64,000 bases of DNA from positions 22,661,186 to 22,725,185 of the forward strand of contig OZ034968.1 of assembly GCA_964030785.1 (NCBI GenBank). Reading direction: 5' to 3'. The position numbers and the translations under genes are program-made. Shown here piece by piece: positions 34,293 to 46,639 of the stretch. The notes beneath the pieces were generated by a model that did no database searches, was not told the origin of the DNA, and worked only from the letters and a program-made list of their open reading frames with translations. Numbering within the stretch: the first letter of the stretch is position 1; each line of letters opens with the position of its first letter. This DNA is from Siderastrea siderea. Taxonomy: Eukaryota > Cnidaria > Anthozoa > Scleractinia > Rhizangiidae.

Positions 34293-34560
34293 TTCTCTTG
34301 CACTTGTCACAGTTTGAGGGAAGCGGTATTTCACAGATCTGAGGTAAGCGGCCAGCTGAGGAGATTTCACAAGCCTGATCACAGCAGCTAGTACTTAAAC
34401 TTGAAAAACCAAATAACTGTCGCCGTTCAAGCTGGGTGCTTTTGAGCACAATGTGTGTGTGTCGATTTAGTTTTTGGATAAATATTCGTGTGTAAAATGG
34501 TATTCAGTATTGCTATTGACACAACTTTGCTTAAACTAGTGAGCATTATCGCTGACAGGA
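34293..34560 (-). promoter_or_regulatory. Promoter and 5' UTR region of gene B
   Basis: Directly 5' of the signal exon. Similar blocks, in the same order, occur upstream of gene C and in a fossil copy at 41600-41817. They are CAGGCTTGTGAA, GGTTTTTCAAGTT, GAACGGCGACAG, the AAGCACCCAGC block, TGTGCTCA, AATATTTAT and GATAATGCTC. Conservation across copies makes it the best candidate promoter of the cluster. AATATTTAT is a possible TATA-like site. Confidence 0.5.
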
Positions 34561-35689
34561 ATAAATCCCAGAGCTGGGACAAAGCTATTTCTAGCTATTT
34601 TGTGCCTCTATCGAGTTGCCTGCAATTTTCTATAATTTATGCCATATTTGTTTCTCGTTATCACAAAGGTACAGACAGATGCATACAACTCATCCGAACT
34701 GTAGCAGAGAAAAAAAAGGCCTTGTATGCAGTATAACCGAGGACACTTCAGGCAATAAAGCTGCGGGTGCATTTCAAATTGACATTATTGAATCCGCCAC
34801 ACAACGCATTTATATGGTCAGGATTATCAGGTGTTTAAAAAATCCCAAACGGAAACGAAACTAAAACTTTCAACGACATATATGCGAATCAATTCACCAA
34901 GAAAAGATTTAATAAGTAATCTTGGAACAGGAATAAATCTCAGCGCTGGGACAAAGCTTTTTCGTGCCTTTTTCGAGTTGCATATTATTTTCTATTCCTG
35001 GTTTTCATTATGACGTCATCAAAACTAAGGCTACCGCAAAGCAGCTGTTTTAATATGTTCTGCACGCTAGTGAGATAAATCTTTAAGAAAAGTTTTATAT
35101 CGATACACTGCTTCGTTTTACAAATAAAACAGTTAAAAATTTTGTCAAAGTCGTGCCGGGCAGCCCACAGTGAGCTCGAAAGAGGAATTGTCAAAATGTC
35201 GTAAAACCGATATTTTTGTCTTACTTTTCAACTTTTAAGTACCGCTTTAACGTAAAAATGTCATCTCCATAAGCGTGAAGAGAAACTAGGAATGTTTATT
35301 TATTTAGCTGCCTCATTTCTGACGTTTTTGGCCACCATATTCAGGTGCCCCAAAGAGGGACACCAACATGGCTGACGCATACTGTGTGTTGAAATTGTCT
35401 AAAAATTATATTCTCAGTAACTTTGTTATCAGTAAAGAGTACTCTTGACCCAGAATTTGTTGCTGTTGTTTGCTTTTACCTACCGTTTAACCCCTTTGTT
35501 TCTGAGTGTTGCTCGTGGAAGAAAACTCGTTTTGTCATAGACTAATGATGAAAACCAAGAATAATTAATGCCATGTTTATTGGTGAAGATCTCGGTAATT
35601 GATCCTGTCAAAACAAATTGCGTTTCTTTCACAGGTTTCAAAATTTATGTAAACCACAAGCTTTCGATTCCGTCGTAGAATCAGTTTAT

Positions 35690-35942
35690 CAAGTGATGAA
35701 GTTTGACGTTCTGTCACGTGATTTAGGGTGGCGAAAAACACGTGGCAAAACGTCCCGATAGATCACTGGGAGCTCGTATCCGTTGTCGAAATCGTTATCG
35801 CAATTCCTTGTTGGGGCCTGGCAGTGTGTTTCGATGGCCTCTCTAATTCGTTTCTTGAGGGTGTCATCTTTCCTTGCAATGATCAAGGAGGAAGATAAGT
35901 CAAGGGTGTGTCCCGTATCCCTGAGGTGTTCCCTTGACTTTT
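35690..35942 (-). mobile_element. Penelope-like fragment, end of the GIY-YIG domain
   Basis: The minus-strand frame reads REHLRDTGHTLDLSSS, then IIARKDDTLKKRIREAIET and ELPVIYRDVLP, which is the C-terminal end of a Penelope GIY-YIG protein. After its stop comes a hammerhead-like stretch (CTGATTC...GAATCGAAAG, about 35686-35660). The fragment is cut at 35942, where an (AAAT)n tract starts. Confidence 0.75.
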
Positions 35943-38037
35943 ATTTATTTTTTATTTATTTATTTATTTATTTTTGTTAACCAAAGAAAGCGTATAGTAT
36001 GACGTATGATGCGGCTTTCAAAAGTTATGGCAAGTCTTTCCCGGCATAACATAGGGAAAAAATATGCAGCAATTTCCAAATATGACAATATCTTGAAAAG
36101 ATTATTGCATTTGGACTTGTTGGATATGAGGTAATTATAATTCGTGAGAATGATTTTTGTCACCTCATCCAACAACCACTCATGAAACTCATGGAAATGA
36201 TTTACAGTGGTAAATTAAGCATGGTTGCTGAATCGGTAAAAAAGGAATGAAAGAATGAAATTAGTAAGACGAGAGAACAGCTATTGGAACAGTATATATT
36301 CCTGGAAGCCAAGGGCTATGGTGAAGGCCTTAACGGTATAAGTCGCACGAGCAAGGCACACGCGGAAAAATAAGAATGTGCCATTTTGTGCCCCCGACCT
36401 AATGCACAAGCTCGAAGCAGTTTAAAGCAATGCGACCTGTCGCGGGAACAAACATCGGCCACAGCTACAACTATTTTTCTTTAAAACGGGCATGACACAC
36501 GTAGGGAATTGTCGCTTCGCTTCACCTTTGTCGCTTCCAGGCCTCTTGTATATTCTGCCGTCCTAGCTTCTGTGTCGACTTCACAAAAATGCCCTTTTAA
36601 AATAATATAGAATCTCCTCTGTCCCAACCAATCAGGGCTCGGTAATTTTGCCATCCAGTTATGATCATGAAGACCAATGTTTAAACATAAATTACCTTAT
36701 TACATGAAATTTTCGCGACACTAATTTCGCGAACATAAGGTGACGCGAAAATTAAGTGACTGCAGTCATCTACATTTTTAAAGAAAGGATGAATTTACTA
36801 CCAATAAAACGTTCACAAAAGGAAGTTTTAAACGATAAAGAGCCAATTTCTTGGTCCTCCGGATTGTCCTTGCTGCCTTCCATGTCATGACTCATCAGAC
36901 TTGAACAGAACAAGAAGTTAAATGCATCATTTTTCTTCATAGAGGCCTTATGCACGTTTCACAGTAAATGGAAAAGGCTAAGGATGAATATTGACTCAAG
37001 ACCGAGTCGAATATAACTAGTATATTACACATGAACAGCTACTGAGAACTCCTTGTTGTTACTGTTAAAGTAATAAGGTCGTTGTGTTTCACCTAAATTC
37101 AAGAAATGTTAAATCACATCGTCAAGGAATTAACTTAACTTGAAACGTTGGTAAAATCGCGAAATTAAAGTGATTTTGGATACGAAATTTTAGGAAAATC
37201 GCGAAATTAAAGTGTCGCGAAATATGCAACCTCCGAAATCGTGAAATGAACGTGTCTAGAAAATTTTATGTAATAAGGTATGTTTAGCATTTGAGAGCAA
37301 TGAAAGTGTATAATAAAATCGCTAAAACTGTTGGCTGCTCTTTTCGCTGTCACCCATTTTGCTATGAACATACGGTATTTTAGGTTCATATCTTAATGCG
37401 TAATTTCCTTCCAAGCCGCCTTTCAATTCTTTTGCTTCTAATATTTAAATGTAGTCTGTCCATATTTGTGACTGTACTGGCTAGAGTAGTCTTAAAAGAG
37501 TGGAAAAGGTCAGCGTTGGCGGCTTTGACGGACGGTTCATTAACGTTGAAAGTCCCGTTTGAGTAGTCCGTCTCATTAGCAACTTTATGTACCGTACTTC
37601 CCAACGATAACATTAGGTCGACATTTTGTTGTTGTTGTCCACGCGTTCTCGGTTTTCACTGCTTAGCAAACTCGGTGTAGTTTCAGAGGAAACTGAACAA
37701 CTCAAAATACACTAAAATAAGGTTAAGTTTGGCACGAATTCCTTTGGTAATTAACTTATTTTGTTTACTCTCTAAATATATGGAGAATGAACACGATATA
37801 TTCAGGAGTGGACTGAAAATTTCAATCTGTCCAAATAAACTGCGCAAGTTGATCAAACGTAATACATATTTATATAAACAGCTATCGAAATAGGGGAAGT
37901 CAAAAATTGCACAAAAAAGTTTTTTGGACGTACCGTTTAATATGTTTTCCCTTATTCTTTTTCATTACGCTTTAAACTTGAAATCAATCGAGTTAAACTG
38001 TACTTGTTTAATATTCCCTATGAGCGTGTGTTGCTCT

Positions 38038-38638
38038 TAACCCTATTCAGCCTGGGGGGGGGGGGGCACATTGTGCCCGCGCTGATTTTAACGAAGTATA
38101 ACTTTTAAACAGCTAGACGAGTAAATCTCTTGACTTTTCTGAAATTTATCAGAGAAAATTGTCCTGTGTCAATGACGTGTCTATGATGATCGACGTTTCC
38201 AAAGCAACCGTCTACTCAGGGGGTGTTTAAACTATTTTCTTTTTTTTTCAGTCTTTATTTTTTCAGTTTTTTTCCTCCGTTTGTAAGAAGAGGAAAATCC
38301 CTTACTTTTTTGTGCTTGCTTTGATTAAGTATGTTTCGTAGAACAAATTCATATATTTTTCAATGACGTCATTGTCAACTGTATGATTGCATGCTCGGGA
38401 TTCAAGATTGCGGCTCAAAATTCAAAATGGCTGCTTTGTGACGTCATTGTGACATCATGAAACGTCATAGTCGACACGTCATAAACCCAGTCTGTGAAGC
38501 TAATGACGTACTAAAAACCTGCCAAGTTTCATCGCATGAGCTTGAATACTTTTCGAGATCTATAAGGGGGGCACAATCCCCCCCCCCCCCCAGGGCTCAG
38601 AAACTCAAAAAAAGCCCAGGCGAAATAAAATAGGGTTA
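38038..38638. mobile_element. TTAA-flanked inverted-repeat element (family 1)
   Basis: The ends are TAACCCTATT and AATAGGGTTA with poly-G and poly-C runs next to them. It is the same family as 16011-16829. The collinear region downstream of gene B (24468-24520) is continuous across the spot (gctcttaatg, then ctattttaactgag), giving an empty site. The insertion is thus younger than the B/C split. Confidence 0.75.
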
Positions 38639-38731
38639 CCATAGACAGACACCCTCTTATTTTAACTGAGAAAGAAAAACATGTTAGTGTTTTCCTGGTG
38701 ATTTCCCTTAATTTCCTCCTCATCTGGGCAG

Positions 38732-41700
38732 CTAAGGTTCTGTAAAAAATAAAACAAACAAGTAGAAATACTTAGGATGTGTTCAGACAACGTTTTTTTT
38801 TTTGAGGACAACTGGCAGCTGCAGTCAAGGTAAAAATGATCAGCCATCGGCAAACTTCTACCCAATCATAATGATTTTCCGAGCAAATCGTTAATGACAG
38901 GGTATCGCGATCGATAACTGTAGTTCATTAAGAGGGAATTTTGTTATTAAAACAATTTTGGGGATATATGAAACCACTTGTTCTCATAATTACTCAACAG
39001 TTAAATTATAATTGTTGAATTGAAATCGGATTTTCATTTGTAAGGTCAAATCAACTGACTCATTTTTCATTACAGGAAAGAAGTTTCTTGTTATCACCAA
39101 ATGATGATTTAATAATGATCAAGAGTTTGTGCTGTTTTGCTCGTATTTCCCTTTGTTGTGTATTCATTATTCCTTACACATGCCAATGTTCTTTCTGTTT
39201 GCTTTTATCTTATTTTTATAGAGAGTGGAAGCGGGTACTTTGGTTTTATGTCCATCGACAACGAATGATCGATCGGGCGCTATAACAAATCCGTAAGCGT
39301 TGACTACCAAGTCAGATCTTGAGTAGTTTTCTCCTGTGCATCTAGCGATGTAGATGTCAATGTTTTGACATTTGTTCTTGTCTTAATTTTATAAAGCGTG
39401 GACGTTGACTACTCTGGTTTTATGTCCATCTACATTGATCGATCGATCGGGCGCTACAATAGATCCATACGCGTTGACTACTACTGTACATATCAGCATG
39501 CTGGAAGGCCAGTGCGAGCCGCTGTGATATTCCAAAGACCGGTCAACGCGCCAGCCAAACACTAGAAACTGTTTTTTAATAAAAACAAAAACACTAGCGG
39601 GCAAAGTACATTGGGTGGCAATGACTCTTTAAGGACGGACCATTAGAAAAGTGATGGGGGAGGGGTGGCGAAAAAACCAAAAAAAAATTCACGCAAGGGA
39701 AAATGTCCGAAAAGAAAAATTCATGCACAAGATGGGCCTCATTTTGATATGAAACCATAATTCGTTCTGGCAAAGTGCTCAAGTAGTGTCTCCAGTGTTT
39801 AAAAAATTGGAAATTTTCTGGGGCTCTGCCAGGATGCTATAAAATATTGTTTTCATAATTAATATTTCTTTTGTAGGGAGGGGGATACCTTAACAGGTAT
39901 CACTACCACTGGCTGGAAGCCACTGGAAGCCACTGGAAGCCACTGGGTATCCTTAACAAGTATCTTCTTTTTGGACTGACATTTTGGAGTGGAGGGCATT
40001 ATCGGGGGGCTGTATCAGTAAGTAGGGTCTGGAATGACTACGATGGATTGTGGGAGAGGAACAGAAGAGGGCAAGGACTAAGGAAGTGCACTAGAAAGCC
40101 TTCCACTCCCAGTGGCTTCCTACTCTCCCACTGTGTCTACATCCTCAAAAAGCTGTTACATTAAATTATAACCCTTAACTTCCCAGCAAAGGGTTAGAAG
40201 GTACCTGTATGTATTTTATATCAAAAGTCTTAAAGGCAAATTTATGAGCTACGTTTTTGAAAAGAATTGTTTTTAAATTAAGGAAATAACGGTGTATGTA
40301 TTGTATAAATTATAAATTAATCTTTCTGGACACCACTGTTTGTATCAAATCATTTCATATGAATACGTCCTTTATAAAAAATCCATACATGTATATCAAT
40401 AATATTACACAATTTTTCACTATAAATCGCTATTTACTTTTGAAAGCTCCTTCAGTAAATTAAATTTTAAAGCGAACATTATTAAAAAGTGTTTTGTAAT
40501 AAAATAAACTTAAAAATGTAAAGTAACGTAACAGTGCAAGCTATGTATTTAGTAAAACAAAGTTGCATTGTTTTTAATTAATTCAATGCAATAGCAAATT
40601 GTGCATAAGGAAAATATTTTCTCAAAAAAAAAGAATTCATGCATAGGGCTGTAGCCACAAAAAAATTCTTGCACAGGAAATGGGCCAAAAAAGAAATTCT
40701 TGCAGGCTAAAAATCCCCCACCCCCCCCCCCCCCATCACTTTTCTAATGGTCCGTCCCTTAAGGCTCAGAGCTGAGGATGGGGGTGGTAAATTGAGGTTC
40801 AGTAGCAGTATCCTTAGTTACGTTTGGATGCCTCAATATCAAATGTGATTATAATATAAAGAGTCAAAATAGGCATAAACCTGTCTTATTTTAGAAGAGA
40901 AAAATACAAACAACAAACAGAAGAAACAAAAGCGAAACTAAAGACCGCAAGCACTACATTGAACTTGTTTGACCCTCACCTTCCGAACAGTACCCACACG
41001 ACTTGGGGCAGTTTGTCCTCATAAAATCCTCGTGGTCCTTACAGAAACCTTCAATGGCGGCTTTCACGGGGCATTGATCAGCATAGGCTGGGTCGTCTTC
41101 ACAAACTGAAATAAAACAGTGACGCAGTTTCTTCTTACTGGAACTCAATTTTCACAACTTAAGTCTAAAAAAATACTTCCTGGAAGTACCACGCAAGAAT
41201 TGCTCACGTTGTCATTAATAACTTTACGCCTCCATTTGCTAACTTGCTACGACTGGCACGCTTTTTCTTATCTGAACAATTTAAAACCATGCATATTTTA
41301 CTGCCACAATTTTAATCCCATCACAATGATGAAGATCGAAGTCTAGTTATTTATAGCCTGTGTGCAGGTATTATTATGTTCGATTTTCATGCGGGCGTCT
41401 CAAGGGTTATCCAACGTAGCTTACCTATTGGAAACGGAGGCTGTGCAGTCGCTGAAAAAAAGAAAGAAAAAAACAAGATCATTGTGCAGCAGTTATCGTT
41501 TACGCTAGCTAGTTAAGCAAACCAACAAACAAATCATAACAAGTATGTCATAATGTAGAGCGCCTTTCCTAAACGGAATACAAATAAAGAGTGAGGCTCT
41601 TACATGAGGAAAGTGGTATCTCACAGAGCCGAGGTGAACGGCCAACTAAGGTGAATTCACAAGCCTGATCAAGCAGCAGACACTTTAACTTGAAAAACCA

Positions 41701-43931
41701 AAGAAAAAAACTGTCACCGTTCAAGGTAAGTGCTTCTGAGCACAATTTGTGCGTGTCGATTTAGTTGTTGAATAAATATTCGCGTGGGAAATGGTATTCC
41801 ATTGTTATGTTAAAATGCCTCAATTAACATCGAGTAAGGGTATAATATAAAGGATCCAAATAAGGATAAACCTGTCTTATTTCAGAAATTTCACCATGAG
41901 CTAAACTAAAGACAGCAAGAAAGCACTACATTGAACGGTTTTTTTCCCTCACCTTCCGAACAGTACCCACACGACTTCGGGCAGTTTGTCCTCACAAAAT
42001 CCTCGTGGTCCTTACAGTAACCTTCAATGGCGGCTTTCTCGGCGCATTTATCGGCATAGGCTGGGTCATCTTCACAGACTGAAATAAAATTATATTGTTG
42101 TCTATGAGCTTCTTCTAAACTGAAGCTAAGTCGTGATGGTATGTACACAAAGAAGTATAAACATGCTATCGCAGGGTATCGAATACTGAGTTTGATATGA
42201 GGGTGCTTATAGAGCAGTTTATAGTTAATAAACCTTACCTTCTGGTGCCGGGGGCTTTGTTCCTGAAATTGAATGAAGGAAGAGCATCATCTCTTAAATA
42301 TCTATTTGTGATATTTGGGAGGAAATCTGTTGAAAACATTTCCTTTTCTTCAACCTAAATGAAATCTTGGTTAACGGACTTGAGGTAAGCTGCAAAGTAT
42401 TGGCGGCCAGCTTTTGGTATTGCCGCTTACAAGCGTTACATGACTGCGAGCACAAGTCAGATGTCTGGCATTCAATCAAGAAACATAAAGGGCTCGCACT
42501 TTCGGAATTTTTCCTTTGAGCTTAATGTACTGTTTAAATGCCATATTTAAATTAAAGTCTTGCTTTGTATATGTCGTTCCTCATTTGGTCATTTGGAAAG
42601 CTGCAATAATCAAGTCAATCAAGGGACTTTTATTTCCGAAGGAACGCCATTCCATTTGTGATTGTAATGATTGAACTAACAAACTGTTGAGAATTTGTTT
42701 CCTATTAATCTCGTACCCTCCGAACAGAATCCGCAAGACTTGGGGCAGTGTTTCCTCATAAACTCCTCTTGATCCTTGCAGTAGTCTTTTTCGGCAGCTC
42801 GCACAGGGCACTCATCTGTATAGTTGGGGTCATCTTCACAAGCTAAAACAAAGTAATGAGTTATATGTTATTTTAATAAAGGGCTCGCGGAAAAATTGTT
42901 ACTATATTCAAACGAATGTAAAGGTTGTATTTTTGTTGTTGTGGTTTATGTTTCGATTCTTTCTTTGTTTATGAAGTGTAATCTGTAATGTTATAAATCT
43001 TTACTACAAAATGGAACTAATGAGGAATGTAAAACTTTTTTTTTATGTCTGGCATTCTTAAGGGGTCTCCTTTTGAACCAAACCTTAATCATTTCCAACG
43101 GATAAAAAGCCGAATGATATTGAACTCTGTGAATATTCAAGCCTGTTAAAACGCCCTAAGTTTTATATAGTCTAGCCTGTTTTAAAAGGCGAAAGTTGGA
43201 GAAGAACGATTGCCAAAAATAAACAAATAAAATAATGATAAAAAAAAAACAGTTCATTTTTTTGTCTGGCATTTAAGGGGTCTCCTTTTTTGGTGGGGAA
43301 CATTTTACTAAGCCTTGATCATTTCAAACGGATAGAAAGCCGAATTATATTGAACTCTGTGATCATTCAAGCTTGTTAAAACGCCTTGAATTCAAAAGCT
43401 AGATCACTCTTGTTTCACTGTTCGGCAAGAAAGCTTAGCGTCTAAAAATCTACTTTATTGGTGGACTAAATTGAATGCCTACCTTAAGCGTTAAAGTATT
43501 AGGAGATCAGAGTTAAGACGGAATGACAGTGTATGTGATATAACATGATAATTGTCATAATTTGGCAGGAAAATGTTTGTTTGTAAAACGACTCAGCCCA
43601 CAAATGACCGAGAGACGGCGATTTAAAAACCGCTTTAGACTTGTTACCCCCTGAACAACTTAATCATAACGTTACCTGCATCCGATAATTCAGAATGCAC
43701 TAGCGGTATACCTGCAATCGAATAATATATTTACGATTTAATAGGTCATTGCCGTTAGGAACGCACGAAGCTGACAGGCACGAATTAATAAAAATAATTA
43801 ACAAATGTCTTGTAGGCGTGACTGTTCAGTCAACACTCACGGGATTTGTAGTCAAAAAAGCGTTCTACAAAATATCTCCCACTGCAAAAATGAGTACATA
43901 ACAATGTAGCGAATAACAAGATCGTCTTCAT
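38732..43931 (-). CDS. Gene C: secreted three-ShK protein, apparent gene fusion
   Basis: Predicted minus-strand exons: 43931-43841 (signal peptide MKTILLFATLLCTHFCSG), 43711-43676 (linker), 42842-42717 (ShK 1), 42262-42239 (linker TKPPAPE), 42078-41953 (ShK 2), 41451-41425 (linker TAQPPFPI), 41105-40980 (ShK 3), 38739-38732 (Glu-Pro-stop). Total 564 nt, 187 residues, one frame. All junctions are GT/AG, but the ShK 1 donor is weak (GTACGA). A copy of the cluster's promoter lies inside the intron between ShK 2 and the third linker, suggesting that two neighbouring genes fused. A 1.1-kb MITE sits in the last intron. The signal exons at 48.9 and 50.7 kb could serve as alternative first exons, since all are phase 1. 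Confidence 0.75.
39190..39482. repeat. Tandem pair with matching coding-like frames
   Basis: Two units of about 120 bp (39190-39308 and 39363-39482) are similar. On the minus strand both encode VVNAYG, APDRS and VDGHKT in the same frame. Several differences fall at third codon positions. It is not recognised and lies in the last intron of gene C. It may be a scrap of a real exon. Confidence 0.5.
39633..40758. mobile_element. TTAA-flanked element in the last intron of gene C
   Basis: The ends GGACGGACCATTAGAAAAGT and ACTTTTCTAATGGTCCGTCC are inverted, with poly-C beside the right one. TTAA flanks both sides (39629-39632 and 40759-40762). Inside is a short (CCACTGGAAG)n tandem at 39908-39946. 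No transposase. The short element at 61970-62091 has related ends. Confidence 0.75.
40980..41105 (-). CDS. Gene C exon: ShK domain 3
   Basis: A 126-nt phase 1-1 exon starting VCEDDPAYADQC and ending CPKSCGYCSEG, donor GTGAGG. Its downstream intron (40832-40980) matches that of ShK 2 (41818-41953), so the two units are duplicates. Confidence 0.85.
41600..41817 (-). promoter_or_regulatory. Fossil promoter inside gene C
   Basis: It matches the upstream region of gene B in the same order (CAGGCTTGTGAATT, GGTTTTTCAAGTT, GAACGGTGACAG, TGTGCTCAGAAG, AATATTTATTCAA), but no signal exon follows. The match stops where the start codon should be approached. A GTAAGA follows the residual 5' UTR. It marks the start of a former gene whose first exons were deleted. 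Whether it still drives transcription is unknown. Confidence 0.65.
41953..42078 (-). CDS. Gene C exon: ShK domain 2
   Basis: A 126-nt phase 1-1 exon starting VCEDDPAYADKC and ending CPKSCGYCSEG, acceptor TTTCAG, donor GTGAGG. Similar to ShK 3 of the same gene. The Val before the Arg-Thr-Asn run replaces the usual Met. Confidence 0.85.
42717..42842 (-). CDS. Gene C exon: ShK domain 1
   Basis: A 126-nt phase 1-1 exon starting ACEDDPNYTDEC and ending CPKSCGFCSEG. The donor reads GTACGA instead of GTAAGG, the weakest in the cluster, so skipping or retention is possible. Closest relative is ShK 1 of gene B. Confidence 0.8.
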
Positions 43932-44090
43932 TTTCTTTCCGCTATGAGCACAATATGGGTGTGCTTCTGAGCACAATATGTTTGTGTTGATGAAGTTATT
44001 GAATAAAAATTCGCCTGGAAGATGGTATTCTATTGTTATATTGACGAACTTCGGTTAAACCAATTAGCATTATCGCTAAAGGCAATGACG
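43932..44090 (-). promoter_or_regulatory. Promoter region of gene C
   Basis: It shares the TGTGCTCAGAAG block, the TTTTTATTCAATAACTTCATC block and GATAATGCTAATTGG with the gene B upstream region. It sits closer to the start codon than in gene B, lacking about 120 bp of the 5' UTR seen there. Confidence 0.45.
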
Positions 44091-44099
44091 CTATTTCGT

Positions 44100-45460
44100 G
44101 CCTTGGCTGAGTTTCATATATGTGAATCAATTTACTATAAGCAACGATTTTGCAATTAACCTTAGAAGGTAATTCACTTTGTTTGTCGTAAAGTAGTTAT
44201 ATAGGTCATTTAGGCACCATTTTACTGAAGTTAAGCCGCTAAAAGTAATTAAGTAACTAGAAACTGAATTTCACGTTGATTAATGAAGCTTAAAGAACCG
44301 TGGCTGTCAAAGAGACAAATTCGGCTACTTTGGTGGCGAATTAACTGTAGTTATGTCCATTTTGCTCCGAATGCGTGATATGTTTCAACGGTTCGGCCAT
44401 ATTTATAGTACACATGTAAATAGATATTATTTTTTGAAGGAGTTCTAAAACTTGTTGCAATTTTCACTGTAATGAAAAGAAAGGTAACGTCAAAAGCCTC
44501 TAATTACATCTGCACAAAAGCATAGTTCGAATTTAACGGATACTCCCATTTTTTTTGTTCTTACAAGTTTTATTGGAACGTTTTATAACGGCTTGAACTG
44601 TGGAGAGATAGCTACCAAGCTTAACCAAGTAGATCAGTTAACTAATCACACTAAAGAAATACGAAGCAAACCTAACCAACATGGAAATGGCGCTCTTTCG
44701 TCGTTGTTAGCATTGTGAAGACTTATATAGGTTGTTAACTTTGCAAATTTTCTTTAACAGAAACATTTGATCATGAACATTTCCGTTATTTCGGCATCAG
44801 CTTTTGGCCGTGATATGGAGGCACTACTTCAAAGGACTGCCCTATGCCGCCAGCAAACAAAGTTATCGTGCAATTGATCTGTAACTCAAATTGTAAATAT
44901 TAAGCTGCTAAAATAAAGAATGCGCTTTATACTTTCATATAAATAGTTTTGGTTGAAAGAACAACGACAATATCTAGTATCAAAATATTCAAGAATGAAG
45001 TGTTTTTAAAATAGATCTCTTTCATATCCTGTTTATTGGAAAATCAGTATTTGCTTTTGACACAGTTAGATGCCTTGGCAATATATTCGAGCACCTTCAG
45101 TTAATTATTTAAAATAAAGATGAGCTATCAGTTGAGTCGACGTTTTATAAAAACCGCTGTACATATGTATTCCTGGTATGCCAAGTTTCATTTATTCGCA
45201 TCGAACTTCAGCAATCTAGAACTGATATCGATCCCATTCAAAACTATTATTTTTGTTTCTACAGATAAAACTTCTACTGATCGAACCTAAATGAAGGTGT
45301 AATTAAACTTTTTTGGGAGTGTTGCGATGATGTGCCGCGACTGGATAGAAGTGCTCTTGTATGGGAATAAACAAAAGGGGCCCTGAGATAGATGCCTTCA
45401 TATCCATTTCAGTGCACCGAATGGAGCCAGACATTATTCAGTGCTTTTCTTTTGTACAAG
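44100..45460. other. No recognisable gene
   Basis: No splice-flanked ShK, linker or signal exon was found between the gene C signal exon and the next repeat. AT-rich, no clear transposon ends. Confidence 0.45.
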
Positions 45461-45469
45461 AATGTTTTT

Positions 45470-46065
45470 CCCTAGGACGTACAAGTAAAGTGACATCCCT
45501 ACTGTGGTACAAGCGGCGGGGAAGGAGGTTGATGGTACCCTTCCCTTGGGTTTTTGTTGTGTTACAATATTTCGAAAAGATTTCACCCTTGATAGATTGC
45601 CTGTAATGTGCTCTACAAGGTGAGATATATATTATGGGTTGTGACGTCTCTGGAGGCCAGTGACGTCATCCAAGACCATTTTGGCCGCTATTTTGAATTT
45701 CACTTAACATAAGAAATGATCAAAAACGGCGGAAATTGAAAATGCTTGATGCTATACATGTCGAAAATGACATGAATAAACACTTTGCTGCTTTTTGTTA
45801 ACATTTTGTGCTTTTTGTCACGGAAAAAGTGAAAACATGCATTTGTATTCAAATATGGCGTGACCACCTACAACTTATGACGCCATATCTCGCAACATAG
45901 TAACCGATTCTCACCAGACGTGTGTCAAAATGTTTATAAGGGCTATGCGTAAAGCGACTGAAAAAGGCAGATGCTGATTTAAAATCGTCTTGAAAATATT
46001 CAAGAGAAACTTTATAGGCGGTGGCGTCCACCCCAACCCCCAGCATTCCTTGTACGTTGTCTAAT
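45470..46065. mobile_element. Diverged copy of the TTAACCCTCGG element family
   Basis: It aligns through most of its length with 52084-52627 (gtggtacaag, ttgggttttgttgtgttacaa, cagtgacgtcatccaaga, atgacgccatatctcg, caaccgattctcacca). Its ends are decayed. No coding function; the minus-strand 65-codon frame inside it is a repeat shadow. Confidence 0.7.
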
Positions 46066-46584
46066 AATAAGCGTCAGGATGGGGTTAGTAGTGTGCAGTC
46101 AATCCAAAATTGTTTTATAATCCTATAGCAAAATGAAAAAAAAAGGTATAAAAAGGTATTCATGTACAAACTGATTATTCAATTCTTCATGCACATGAGT
46201 AACCCATAAAACATTGCGTCATGCATCAGCGGTGGTTAGCCAACGTGCGAGGTCTTAATTGCATTTGCGTGTTTTAACGTGAATGTCAGAGTACACCACC
46301 CATGATCCTAGCCACCTGCTGTTTCTCTCTTTTTTTTTGCCTTTTTTAAGTTCTTGTTACCCAAATGGTGAGCAAACGACAACCACAATAGAACGTTTAA
46401 TAGTCTTATAACCGGATCAGGCCTTACAGAAGAATTCCAGTTTATTTCAACGACACCAAATACCGAGAAGATGGTGGCTTGGTCACTTGTATAGAACATG
46501 ACGTCACATTGGTCCACTTCATAGAACTAGAAAAATGGAAAGTTATTGTACGTACTGCATGATGTAGCAGTATCATTTACATCC

Positions 46585-46585
<1 letters not shown>

Positions 46586-46618
<33 letters not shown>

Positions 46619-46625
46619 GATAATA
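46586..46625. repeat. (AAT)n microsatellite
   Basis: A trinucleotide AAT run. Confidence 0.9.
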
Positions 46626-46639
46626 ATAGTAATATAACA

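Noticed and set aside
36770..36955. Minus-strand frame beginning MKKNDAFNFLFCSSL, considered as another signal exon
   Set aside because: The hydrophobic stretch is too short, the exon would be longer than the other signal exons, and flanking sequence does not match their upstream regions.
37386..37613. A 75-codon minus-strand frame ending in a basic tail
   Set aside because: No signal, domain or splice context; kept only as a weak possibility.
39908..39946. Short regularly repeated CCACTGGAAG units, considered as an array
   Set aside because: Only about four direct 10-bp copies with no spacers, inside a MITE; a minisatellite, not a CRISPR array.
46308..46527. Minus-strand stretch FYEVDQCDVMFYTSDQ... 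with a plausible acceptor and donor
   Set aside because: It resembles an exon, but no partner exons or known motif were found and it lies in repeat-rich DNA; not enough to call a gene.
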